Source: CAWGGS01 sp046704745
Lineage (GTDB): Bacteria > Desulfobacterota > Desulfobulbia > Desulfobulbales > Desulfocapsaceae
Length of the DNA stretch: 64,000 nt
Assembly (NCBI GenBank): GCA_046704745.1
Contig: JBJKRL010000047.1
Coordinates: 11,310 to 75,309, forward strand
Reading direction: 5' to 3'
The notes below the pieces were generated by a model. It searched no databases and was not told where the DNA came from. It was given only the letters and a program-made list of their open reading frames with translations. Each line of letters starts with the position of its first letter. Within the stretch, counting starts at the first letter, position 1. A program made the translations under genes and the position numbers. Shown in pieces: positions 53,896 to 62,497 of this stretch.

Positions 53896-54981
53896 TTATG
53901 CGGGATTTTTAGCCTTAAACTCCTGCATGAATTCGATAAGTTTAATCACACCCTCCCTGGGGAAAGCATTGTAGATCGAAGCTCGGCAACCGCCGATGGA
54001 GCGGTGACCCTTAAGTCCGTTTAATCCGATTTTAGCGGCTTCAGCGATGAATTTTGTCTCCAATTCGGAGGTGGCCAGATTAAATGAGACGTTCATAAGC
54101 GACCTGGAAGCTGGTTCGGCATGACCGCGATAGTAATCAGATTCGTCTATTACCCTATAAATCAGGGTGGCTTTTTCCTGGTTTATCTCATCGATTGCTG
54201 AAATACCCCCTTTGGCCTTCATCCATTTCAGAACCTCGCCAACAATATAGATGGCAAAGCAAGGCGGTGTATTAAACATGGAATCCTTGTCCGCATGGGT
54301 CTTATATTTCAACATCGTCGGAATGTTTTCAGGAGCCCTATCCAAAAGGGCTTCCCTGACGATAACGATGGTAACACCAGCCGGACCGAGATTTTTCTGC
54401 GCACCGGCAAAGATCAAACCGAACTTTGAGATATCGACCTTCCTGGAAAGTATATCGGAAGACATATCGCTGATGAGTATTTTATCGGTCTTGGGAAACT
54501 CCTTAAACTGGGTTCCGTAAATAGTGTTGTTGGAAACAAAATAGACATATTCGGATGCAGGGTCGATCGTATACTCCCCATTTCCCGGTACACGGTTGAA
54601 TTTTTGCTCCTCGCTGGAGTAGGCAACGTCAACACCACCGAACAGTTTTGCCTCTTTTATCGCTTTTTTGGACCAGGCACCGGTATTTAAGTAGGTGGCC
54701 TTTTTCCCGGCCGAAAGAAAGTTCATCGGCACCATAAAAAACTGACTGGAGGCGCCGCCTTGCATGAAGAGAACTTTATAGTTTTTTGGAATATCGAATA
54801 ACTCCCGGAGAAGCTGCTCAGTGGTTTCGGCAATTTTAATAAAATCCTTGGAACGATGGCTCATTTCTGCAATGCCTATCCCGCTGTCCTGATAATTGAC
54901 AATATCGATTGAAGCCTGTTTGAGCACTTCAAGAGGCAGGACGGCCGGACCTGGGCTGAAGTTAAAAATTCTTTCGGACAT
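53896..54981 (-). CDS. serC: Phosphoserine aminotransferase
   Basis: PLP-dependent transaminase of the serine pathway. 361 residues: start MSERIFNFSPGPAVLP, EMSHRSKDF, MQGGASSQFFMVPMN, the PLP-lysine motif GAQKNLGPAGVT, and GHRSIGGCRASIYNAFP near the end. ATG 54981 has AAGGAG eight bases upstream; in-frame upstream Met codons (to 55050) are ignored. It stands between rlmN and trmL. Confidence 0.95.
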   Translation of the reverse strand: MSERIFNFSPGPAVLPLEVLKQASIDIVNYQDSGIGIAEMSHRSKDFIKIAETTEQLLRELFDIPKNYKVLFMQGGASSQFFMVPMNFLSAGKKATYLNTGAWSKKAIKEAKLFGGVDVAYSSEEQKFNRVPGNGEYTIDPASEYVYFVSNNTIYGTQFKEFPKTDKILISDMSSDILSRKVDISKFGLIFAGAQKNLGPAGVTIVIVREALLDRAPENIPTMLKYKTHADKDSMFNTPPCFAIYIVGEVLKWMKAKGGISAIDEINQEKATLIYRVIDESDYYRGHAEPASRSLMNVSFNLATSELETKFIAEAAKIGLNGLKGHRSIGGCRASIYNAFPREGVIKLIEFMQEFKAKNPA

Positions 54982-55080
54982 GTGCTGATTCTCCTTTGAA
55001 ATTATAATATATTGATGAAATAACATTATGTTTTTAGAAAAACACATCACCTCGTCGTTGTCATGCTCTAATGCAAGAAA

Positions 55081-55560
55081 TCAAGGAGATATCCAATTTT
55101 GCCGGATAGCCTCATATAATACGATTCCAGCCGTCATGGCAAGGTTGAGGCTGCGGATATGTGAATTTTGCATGGGCAAGGTATAACATCTGTCTTTGTA
55201 CAACTCCAAAATTTCGGTCGGTAATCCCTTTGTCTCCCTACCAAATAGAAAGAAATCACCAGGTGAATACCGGGCACTGAAAAATGGTGTTGCAACCTTG
55301 GTCGTAAAAAAAAACAATCGTCTTTCATCCTGGGCCTGCAGAAAATCGTCCAGACTTTTCCAATGGATAATCTTGACGTATTGCCAATAGTCAAGACCGG
55401 CACGTTTCAGATGTCTGTCGTCCGTTGAAAATCCAAGGGGGTGAACAAGGTGGAGAACCGAATCGGTTGCTCCACAAAGCCTGGCTATCGAACCGGTATT
55501 CGGTGGAATTTCAGGTTCAACCAAGACAATGTTGAAAGGTGTCTGGGTAATTTTAGGCAT
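55081..55560 (-). CDS. trmL: tRNA (cytidine(34)-2'-O)-methyltransferase
   Basis: SPOUT-class 2'-O-methyltransferase acting on the wobble base. 159 residues. Hallmarks: FNIVLVEPEIPPNTGSIARL, HLVHPLGFSTDDRHLKRAGL, DYWQYV, LFGRETKGLP and LPMQNSHIRSLNLAMTAGI, all in the trefoil-knot order. Start MPKITQTPFNI at ATG 55560. Divergent from the lysC region. Confidence 0.93.
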   Translation of the reverse strand: MPKITQTPFNIVLVEPEIPPNTGSIARLCGATDSVLHLVHPLGFSTDDRHLKRAGLDYWQYVKIIHWKSLDDFLQAQDERRLFFFTTKVATPFFSARYSPGDFFLFGRETKGLPTEILELYKDRCYTLPMQNSHIRSLNLAMTAGIVLYEAIRQNWISP

Positions 55561-55720
55561 TGTGACGTTCTATAACAACTGACATAAGAAAATTTGTCTT
55601 ATACCTTCACTTTTTTTTTAAAACAACAAAAAAAAATTGAAAGAAGATGACGATGCTTTAATATCAGTTGCATTTTTACCAATTGACGATAAATTCACCA
55701 AAAATATATGTTCATTCTCG

Positions 55721-55756
55721 CGGCAGACCATTTTAGGTCTGCCGTCTGTTTTTTGC
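55721..55756 (+). terminator. Intrinsic terminator (possible attenuator) in the lysC leader
   Basis: A perfect 9-bp stem (CGGCAGACC at 55721-55729, GGTCTGCCG at 55736-55744) with loop ATTTTA is followed within three bases by a run of T. It lies 30-65 bp upstream of the lysC ATG on the same strand. The neighbouring trmL runs the other way, so no upstream plus-strand gene explains this terminator. Confidence 0.8.
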
Positions 55757-55786
55757 ATACCATTTTTGTAAAATAGGTTGAGCTTT

Positions 55787-57049
55787 ATGGCAATAATAGT
55801 ACAGAAATATGGTGGGACCTCCGTAGGTAGCCCGCAAAAGATTAAGGCGGTGGCCGATCGGGTTCTTGGGTACATCAATCGGGGAGATAAAGTTGTCGTT
55901 GTTCTCTCAGCGATGTCGGGAGAAACAAACCGATTGACGGATCTGGCCTTCCAGATGCAGAGGCAACCTGATAAACGGGAAATGGATATGCTCTTATCCA
56001 CTGGAGAACAGGTCACTGTCGCTCTTTTTTCTATGGCGATCAAGGAAGCAGGGCACGAAGCAATTTCGTTTCTCGGTGATCAGGTAAAAATACACACCGA
56101 TTCGACGCATACCAAGGCAAGGATTCAGGCTATCGATACTGAAAAAATATTTAAATATCTAGAAGATGGCTGTATTGTGACCATTGCAGGGTTTCAGGGT
56201 GTCGACAGAGAAGGGGATATAACCACCTTGGGGAGAGGTGGTTCGGACACAACCGCCGTTGCGCTGGCCGCTGCGATGAATGCCGATGTTTGCGAGATTT
56301 TTACAGATGTGGAGGGAGTCTACACAACCGATCCGAATATCTGTACCAAGGCAAGGAAAGTGGATCGAATCTCTTATGAGGAAATGCTGGAATTGGCAAG
56401 TCTCGGAGCCAAGGTGCTGGATATACGATCTGTTGCCTTTGCCAAAAGATACGGAGTCCCTATTCATGTTCGTTCAACATTTACCGAAACCGAAGGAACC
56501 TGGGTTGTTGCGGAGGAGAAAATAATGGAAGATGTCATTGTTTCAGGAGTCACCTACAATAAAAATGAAGCCAGGATTACAATCTCTGGAGTTCCGGATC
56601 AACCGGGAATCGCAGCAAAAATTTTCAGTCCGATCTCTGATGCGGATATTAATGTTGATATGATTATCCAGAATCAGGATACAGGCGGGGGACTTACCGA
56701 TATGACGTTTACAGTCATGCGGTCTGATTATGGCAAGACTATGGAATTGCTAAAGAAAGTTTCAAAGGATATTAATGCGAAAGGAATTTACGGCTCCGAC
56801 AGCATTACGAAAATTTCCATCGTCGGGGTCGGTATGCGGAATCATTCGGGTATCGCCACCACCATGTTCAACGTTTTGGCGAACGAAGGAATCAATATTT
56901 CTATGATTTCCACTTCAGAAATAAAGATATCCTGCGTTATAGAAGAAAAATATACAGAATTGGCGGTTCGTGCCCTGCACGACGCCTTTGCTCTTGACAG
57001 ACCGGACCTCCCTCCGGAAGCGTACGAGATAGACACTCCAACTGCTTGA
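55787..57049 (+). CDS. lysC: Aspartate kinase
   Basis: First enzyme of the lysine/threonine/methionine branch. 420 residues: MAIIVQKYGGTSVGSPQKIK, LSTGEQVTVALFSMAI, ITTLGRGGSDTTAVALAAAM, EIFTDVEGVYTTDPNI, then two C-terminal ACT domains (ISGVPDQPGIAAKIF and ISIVGVGMRNHSGIATTMF), the usual layout for allosteric, lysine/threonine-sensitive enzymes. ATG 55787 is chosen because MAIIVQKYGG is the canonical start; an upstream in-frame codon at 55778 is ignored. The terminator upstream suggests transcriptional control of the leader. Confidence 0.95.
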   Translation: MAIIVQKYGGTSVGSPQKIKAVADRVLGYINRGDKVVVVLSAMSGETNRLTDLAFQMQRQPDKREMDMLLSTGEQVTVALFSMAIKEAGHEAISFLGDQVKIHTDSTHTKARIQAIDTEKIFKYLEDGCIVTIAGFQGVDREGDITTLGRGGSDTTAVALAAAMNADVCEIFTDVEGVYTTDPNICTKARKVDRISYEEMLELASLGAKVLDIRSVAFAKRYGVPIHVRSTFTETEGTWVVAEEKIMEDVIVSGVTYNKNEARITISGVPDQPGIAAKIFSPISDADINVDMIIQNQDTGGGLTDMTFTVMRSDYGKTMELLKKVSKDINAKGIYGSDSITKISIVGVGMRNHSGIATTMFNVLANEGINISMISTSEIKISCVIEEKYTELAVRALHDAFALDRPDLPPEAYEIDTPTA

Positions 57050-57057
57050 TCTCACAG

Positions 57058-57612
57058 ATGCCGGTTTTCGAATCGATCCAACATGTCGAGCCAGATAAAA
57101 ATGAGAAAACCTTTGGAGGAGAAATAGAGGGAATCTCCCGGGTTAAACAGAAAAGTACAGCAAGCAAAAACCGGAGGGATGAACGTCTTATCATCCTTTC
57201 GGTTTTTGGCCTTTTACTTTTTATTTTCTATTATTTGCAACATATCCCTCCCACCTCACCGCGGTCCACATATCATAAACAGGTCCGGATTTTGGGAAAT
57301 TCACTTGTTCTAGATAAGTCAGTTTCAACTACTGGAACAAAAGAAGGAAAAGAAGAGGCATTCCAAATACCATCAAGGCTTAGGCCTTTTTTTTATGCCC
57401 CTGTTCCAATTAACATCGCAGATCAGCAACTTCTTGAAACCATAAAAGGAATAGGGCAACGATTATCTCTGGAAATTATCCAAACCAGAACGTTAAAAGG
57501 GCCATTTAAAGGTCCTGAGGATCTCTTATGGGTAAATGGTATCGGTCCCAAAAGAATGCGGGAATTTTCTGATAAGTTCTCTTATGAGGTTGCAAGTCAG
57601 GTAAGGCCATGA
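57058..57612 (+). CDS. Membrane-anchored helix-hairpin-helix (ComEA-like) protein
   Basis: 184 residues. One membrane helix near residues 44-62 (IILSVFGLLLFIFYYLQHI), a low-complexity linker, and a C-terminal helix-hairpin-helix pair: PINIADQQLLETIKGIGQRL and GPEDLLWVNGIGPKRMREF. ComEA-type domains bind double-stranded DNA outside the membrane during uptake. The N-terminal cytoplasmic part is longer than in ComEA and not recognised. Overlaps the start of miaA by 4 bp. With yifB/comM elsewhere in the window, DNA uptake is conceivable. Confidence 0.75.
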   Translation: MPVFESIQHVEPDKNEKTFGGEIEGISRVKQKSTASKNRRDERLIILSVFGLLLFIFYYLQHIPPTSPRSTYHKQVRILGNSLVLDKSVSTTGTKEGKEEAFQIPSRLRPFFYAPVPINIADQQLLETIKGIGQRLSLEIIQTRTLKGPFKGPEDLLWVNGIGPKRMREFSDKFSYEVASQVRP

Positions 57613-58556
57613 CGTACTTTTCCACTGCACAGCCGGTAATAATTTTAGTAGGTCCAACCGCTATCGGCAAAACAGCGCTTTCCTTTCAATTAGCGAAGGA
57701 ATTTAATTGTGAAATCGTAAGTATGGATTCCATGCAGGTGTATCGGTACATGGATATTGGAACAGCAAAAGCAACACGACAGGAAAGGGAAAGAATTCCC
57801 CACCATCTAATCGATATTGTTGATCCTGATGAAGATTATGATGCAGAACATTTTGTAGTTGATGCCTGTACGTCTCTTACAGATATTCATTCTCGGCAAA
57901 AAATACCTCTTATTACCGGAGGAACTGGTCTCTACCTGAAGGCATTAACAGAAGGACTTTTTCCCGGAGGAATACGATATCCTCAAATTCGAGCCGAATT
58001 AAAGGAGAGACTACAGCGCGAAGGAAACTCGAAATTACATGAAGAGCTTAGAGTATGCGATAGTATTTCCGCCAATAGAATTCATTTAAATGATTCCCAT
58101 AGATTGTTAAGAGCCTTGGAAATTTACCATGGTTCAGGAATTCCCTGGTCACAGCATATTCTGGAACAAAAAAGAGAATCCGGCAACAAAAGATTCAAGC
58201 AAATGCTCCTGATAGGCTTAACTTGCGAAAGGCATACCCTTTATGAGCAAATAAACAGGCGATCCCATATAATGATCGATGCAGGGTTGGAAGATGAGGT
58301 AAGAGGACTTTTAGAAAGAGGATATAGCTCAAATTTAAAATCCATGATGTCAATAGGATACAAGCATATGCTTATGTATCTACAAGGGGTTTGTGGGAAA
58401 TCCCAAATGGAGATGCTTCTAGCAAGAGATACTCGGAGATACGCAAAAAGACAGTTTACCTGGTTTAAGAAATCTGCTGAAATTCTATGGTTTGACAAAA
58501 ATGAAGTGGAAAAGATAATCTCTCTCAGTAAAAATTGGTTGGCTGAATGTTCATGA
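57609..58556 (+). CDS. miaA: tRNA dimethylallyltransferase
   Basis: Adds the isopentenyl group to A37 of UNN-reading tRNAs; miaB in this window performs the next step. 315 residues: Walker A VGPTAIGKTALS, MDSMQVYRYMDIGTAK, PHHLIDIVDPDEDYDAEHF, ITGGTGLYLKALTEG, and the C-terminal RDTRRYAKRQFTWFKK block. ATG at 57609 overlaps the preceding TGA (ATGA). Confidence 0.95.
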   Translation: MTYFSTAQPVIILVGPTAIGKTALSFQLAKEFNCEIVSMDSMQVYRYMDIGTAKATRQERERIPHHLIDIVDPDEDYDAEHFVVDACTSLTDIHSRQKIPLITGGTGLYLKALTEGLFPGGIRYPQIRAELKERLQREGNSKLHEELRVCDSISANRIHLNDSHRLLRALEIYHGSGIPWSQHILEQKRESGNKRFKQMLLIGLTCERHTLYEQINRRSHIMIDAGLEDEVRGLLERGYSSNLKSMMSIGYKHMLMYLQGVCGKSQMEMLLARDTRRYAKRQFTWFKKSAEILWFDKNEVEKIISLSKNWLAECS

Positions 58557-58618
58557 TACTACATAAATCATAATGATCATAGTATGTTAAAATAATTAAT
58601 GATAGATATACCAATGTA

Positions 58619-60379
58619 ATGATTTCGCACACTCAATATCGATACAGAAACGCATTTAAACCTCGTATCCTTTCCAAGGAACAGGAAAGATTGGCGAAGG
58701 AGCTTAAGGTTCATCCCTTAATAATACATCTGCTTGTTTTGCGCGGAATAGAAACCGATGAAGCCATTGAGTGTTTTCTTAATCCCAGTCTTGCTAATCT
58801 GCCGGAACCACAATCAATAAAGGGGATGAAAGAATCGGTTTTGCTTATCGAGGAGGCCCTGTCGAATAACTCAGAAATTCTTATTTGGGGAGATTACGAT
58901 GTCGACGGTATAACGGCTACATGTTTGCTGGTTCAATTTTTCAAAAAGATCGAGAAAGAAGTGAACTGGTATATTCCAGATCGGTTTCTTGAAGGATATG
59001 GGCTGAATAGTAAGACTTTGAGCGAATTTCGGTCAAAAATACAAGGAGATTTCCCGCTTCTTATAACAGTAGATTGCGGGATATCTAATCATCGTGAGAT
59101 ATCGGCGGCAAAAAATCTCGGATTCAAGGTTATCGTTACCGATCATCATGAACCGCCTGAAAATATGGTAGATGCACATGCTGTAATAAATGTGAAACAA
59201 AAAGGGTGCGGTTTTCCTGACACAAATCTTGCCGGAGTCGGCACTGCTTTTTATCTTGCTGCCGGAGTTCGTTCATCTCTCACAGAAAAAGGGTTTTTCC
59301 GTAATAAAGAGTGTATTCCAAACTTAAAGCAATTTCTAGATTATGTTGCTATCGGCACGATAGCTGATATGGTTCCGCTAACTGGACCAAACAGGATACT
59401 GGTTAAAGCAGGATTTGAATCACTAGCCACCAATTCTAAAATCGGACTGTCCGCGCTTTTGAAATCAAGTGACATTCATCCGGGGATAATAACTTCCGAT
59501 GATATTTCCTTTCAAATTGCACCTAAAATAAATGCTGCGGGAAGACTAGGAAAGGTTGATGCCGCAACGAATTTACTCTTGTGTGAGGAACACAAAATAG
59601 CATCACAATTAGCCAACAAATTAACCGACTTTAACAACAGGAGAAAAAAAATCTGTGAAGATATCCTCGAAACAACATTAGGATTAGACAGCAAGAGGCT
59701 GGTAACAAACGATAATTGCATTGTTCTTTCCGGAGAATATCATTCCGGGGTTGTCGGAATTGTGGCATCTCAACTGGTTAACATTCATCATTTGCCCACA
59801 ATTATTTTTGCTCCAGATCCAGCATGTAGTGATAAAAACACCTTAAAAGGATCAGGGAGATCCATTCCCGGAGTCGACCTTCTTGGAGTGTTGAGGTGTT
59901 GTGAGAGGTATTTGTTAAAATATGGCGGACATACAATGGCGGCTGGAATGTCTCTATTGAAAGAAAATTTTTCTATATTCAAGGAACAATTCTCTTCCTG
60001 CCTCTCTGAAGTCATCGGTGAAGAATGTAAAGAGCATCCGCTTTCAATTGATGCGGAGATATCCATTGAAAAGGTATTTGACAAAACATTTCTTAACCAA
60101 TTAAACAGGTTGGAACCTTTTGGTGTTGGAAACCCCAGGCCGGTTTTCTCCGACACGAATGCGTGTATCTATGATTATCAATTAGTTGGACGGAAGAGCG
60201 ACCACTTGAAGATCTACTTTCGTGGTCAGTACGCAAATTGCCAGGGTGTGGGGTTTAACCTTGGTCATAGGTGTAAAACACTCCAAGAAAAAAGAAAACA
60301 TACCATCATTTACTCTCCAACACTCAATCGCTATAGAACTAATTTGAATTGGGAAGTGCGATTGATCGATATACTGTAA
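58619..60379 (+). CDS. recJ: Single-stranded-DNA-specific exonuclease RecJ
   Basis: 5'-3' ssDNA exonuclease of the RecF pathway. 586 residues, DHH family: motif I IWGDYDVDGITATCLL, motif II ITVDCGISN, motif III VIVTDHHEPPENMVDAHAVI, then CGFPDTNLAGVGTAFYLA, VAIGTIADMVPL, and the DHHA1 region LKGSGRSIPGVDLLGVL and YGGHTMAAGMSL. ATG 58619. Confidence 0.95.
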   Translation: MISHTQYRYRNAFKPRILSKEQERLAKELKVHPLIIHLLVLRGIETDEAIECFLNPSLANLPEPQSIKGMKESVLLIEEALSNNSEILIWGDYDVDGITATCLLVQFFKKIEKEVNWYIPDRFLEGYGLNSKTLSEFRSKIQGDFPLLITVDCGISNHREISAAKNLGFKVIVTDHHEPPENMVDAHAVINVKQKGCGFPDTNLAGVGTAFYLAAGVRSSLTEKGFFRNKECIPNLKQFLDYVAIGTIADMVPLTGPNRILVKAGFESLATNSKIGLSALLKSSDIHPGIITSDDISFQIAPKINAAGRLGKVDAATNLLLCEEHKIASQLANKLTDFNNRRKKICEDILETTLGLDSKRLVTNDNCIVLSGEYHSGVVGIVASQLVNIHHLPTIIFAPDPACSDKNTLKGSGRSIPGVDLLGVLRCCERYLLKYGGHTMAAGMSLLKENFSIFKEQFSSCLSEVIGEECKEHPLSIDAEISIEKVFDKTFLNQLNRLEPFGVGNPRPVFSDTNACIYDYQLVGRKSDHLKIYFRGQYANCQGVGFNLGHRCKTLQEKRKHTIIYSPTLNRYRTNLNWEVRLIDIL

Positions 60380-60716
60380 TCAGATTTATCAAAACATTTT
60401 AGTACATTATCCCTGCGCAAAAAGGGAATAACCGAATGGTTATTGCTAGCCATCTGCCCGTTTTTATTTGCATATTTTAAATTAAACATAATATACATTA
60501 TGCGACATTTATATTTATCCCACGAATATCGCACAAAAGTCACAATGCGGTTATGTTATTGTGCTTGGGGTCTTTCTCTTTCTATTGAAAAATGGTAAAA
60601 AAACAGATTCGTTAAAAAAGAGAGATCTTTCACCTACTGTAGGTATGATTTCCACGTAAATAAAAAAACCTAAAAACAATAAAAAATATATAAAAAGAAA
60701 TAAAACGGTTGAGATT
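60380..60716. other. Intergenic region upstream of purB
   Basis: About 340 bp, AT-rich, no gene seen. A 13-base perfect palindrome ACCTACTGTAGGT (60632-60644) lies 73 bp before purB and might be an operator; a weak CCCTGCGCAAAAAGGG hairpin near 60411-60426 might end recJ transcription. Confidence 0.4.
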
Positions 60717-62162
60717 ATGTCAAAAGAAATATATCAAGAACCTCTTGTGAGTCGGTACACGAGCCGAAAGATGCAGGAGCTATTTTCAGAAAAAAACAAA
60801 TTTATGACCTGGAGAAAATGCTGGATAGCATTGGCGGAAGCTCAACTTGAGCTAGGTTTGACTGATCTTATCTCTCAAGAGATGATCAATGAGATGAAAG
60901 CAAATCAAGAAAATATTGATTATGATCTCGCTGCTGCCAAAGAAAAAGAAATCCGTCATGATGTAATGGCTCATGTATTTGAATTCGGAACCAAATGTCC
61001 AAAAGCAGAAGGAATTATTCATCTTGGCGCTACTTCGCAATTTGTTGTTTGCAATACTGATCTGATTATTCAAAAGGATGCCCTTACCCTTATTCGATCG
61101 GCTGTATTACAGGTAATTGAAAATCTTGCAAATTTTTGCAAGAAACACTCAAATGTGCCGACTCTTGGGTTTACCCATTATCAACCCGCACAACCCACGA
61201 CTGTCGGTAAACGAAATACCCTCTATATTCAAGATCTTATAATTGATCTTGATTCTATTGACTTCTTCTTCTCACAGCTCAAAGCAAGAGGCGCCAAAGG
61301 AACGGTTGGCACTCAGGCTACTTTTCTTGAGCTTTTCAAAGGCGATAATGAAAAAGTTCGCAAACTAGATAAGCTAGTAACCCAAAAATTAGGTTTTGCT
61401 CATACATTTGCCGTAACAGGCCAAACTTACACAAGAAAACTTGATATGAAACTTGCCGAAACCCTTGCCGGAATCGGTGCTTCAGCTCATAAATTTGCAG
61501 TTGATTTGAGACTGTTATCTAATCTTAAGGTTCAAGAAGAACCCTTTGAAAAAAATCAGACCGGCTCATCGGCTATGGCCTATAAGAGAAATCCAATGCG
61601 CAGTGAGCGTATGACCGGACTTGCCCGCAAACTTATAGGCTTGCCTCAGAATTTTGCAAGCACCTTCTGTAATCAATGGTTTGAAAGAACGCTTGATGAT
61701 TCCGCAATACGGAGAATGGATATTCCACAAGCGTTTCTTTTAACTGATGCTATTTTAAAGTTGTACATTAATATATCATCTGATATGGTTATATTTCCGA
61801 AACAAATAGAAAAACATTTACTTACTGAACTTCCATTTATGTCAACGGAAAAAATACTGATGGAAGCTGTAAAACGCGGGAAAAGCCGCCAGGAAATCCA
61901 TGAAATAGTAAAAACGCATTCAATTGAATCAGGCAAGATGATAAAGGAAAATGGGCAGGAAAACGATCTGTTGATGCGACTTGCTGATGACGATCGCATC
62001 CCCTTTTCTCTAGATGAACTAAAAAAATTACTTGGCAATTATTCAGAATTTACCGGCAGAGCAATGGCTCAGACGCACGAGTATCTTGAGGAGGTCGTCT
62101 ATCCGCTTCTTGAAAGGAACAAAGAGAAGCGAATGACGATTGATTCGAACCTCTCTGTTTAA
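60717..62162 (+). CDS. purB: Adenylosuccinate lyase (long, ADSL-like form)
   Basis: Catalyses two fumarate-releasing steps of purine synthesis. 481 residues, of the longer type related to animal ADSL: SRYTSRKMQELFSEKNKFMT, HDVMAHVFEFG, IIHLGATSQFV, and LGFTHYQPAQPTTVGKR. The fumarase-superfamily loop reads TGSSAMAYKRNPMRSERM, the ADSL version with A for the usual P. The gene stands alone after a 337-bp leader. Confidence 0.93.
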   Translation: MSKEIYQEPLVSRYTSRKMQELFSEKNKFMTWRKCWIALAEAQLELGLTDLISQEMINEMKANQENIDYDLAAAKEKEIRHDVMAHVFEFGTKCPKAEGIIHLGATSQFVVCNTDLIIQKDALTLIRSAVLQVIENLANFCKKHSNVPTLGFTHYQPAQPTTVGKRNTLYIQDLIIDLDSIDFFFSQLKARGAKGTVGTQATFLELFKGDNEKVRKLDKLVTQKLGFAHTFAVTGQTYTRKLDMKLAETLAGIGASAHKFAVDLRLLSNLKVQEEPFEKNQTGSSAMAYKRNPMRSERMTGLARKLIGLPQNFASTFCNQWFERTLDDSAIRRMDIPQAFLLTDAILKLYINISSDMVIFPKQIEKHLLTELPFMSTEKILMEAVKRGKSRQEIHEIVKTHSIESGKMIKENGQENDLLMRLADDDRIPFSLDELKKLLGNYSEFTGRAMAQTHEYLEEVVYPLLERNKEKRMTIDSNLSV

Positions 62163-62237
62163 AAAAATCTTTATAAACACTAGTGTTACGATAAAATTCA
62201 GTTAAATTTAATAAGATATAAACATAGGAAATGTTCA

Positions 62238-62462
62238 TTGACCTTTGATAAAAAAAATCTTCATGCTCTCTTTATCCGGATTGGGATGGAGCATTATCAC
62301 TATGTGAAATTTATCTTAGAGGGCTATGATGGACTAGCTATTATGAGCAGGATAGACGAAAATATCGTTGTGATTCGCTATCCTTATGAATTGCATAAAG
62401 ATCTTATTTTTCTTCTATCTTCACTGGCAAAAAAAATTCGCTATTTTTCCTCCTTGCTTTAG
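62238..62462 (+). CDS. DUF4911-like small protein
   Basis: 74 residues, recognised only loosely as the DUF4911 type: LHALFIRIGMEHYHYVKFIL, EGYDGLAIMSRIDENIVVIR, then HKDLIFLLSSLAKKI. It starts with TTG at 62238, with AGGAA seven bases upstream. No catalytic residues visible. It lies 35 bp before miaB and is probably cotranscribed. Confidence 0.65.
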   Translation: MTFDKKNLHALFIRIGMEHYHYVKFILEGYDGLAIMSRIDENIVVIRYPYELHKDLIFLLSSLAKKIRYFSSLL

Positions 62463-62497
62463 CCTAGAGGACTATTCATCGGATCCAATCACGTAAA

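Noticed and set aside
55561..55786. Lysine riboswitch before lysC
   Set aside because: None of the conserved riboswitch core sequences is seen and the leader is too AT-rich and short; only a simple terminator hairpin is supported.
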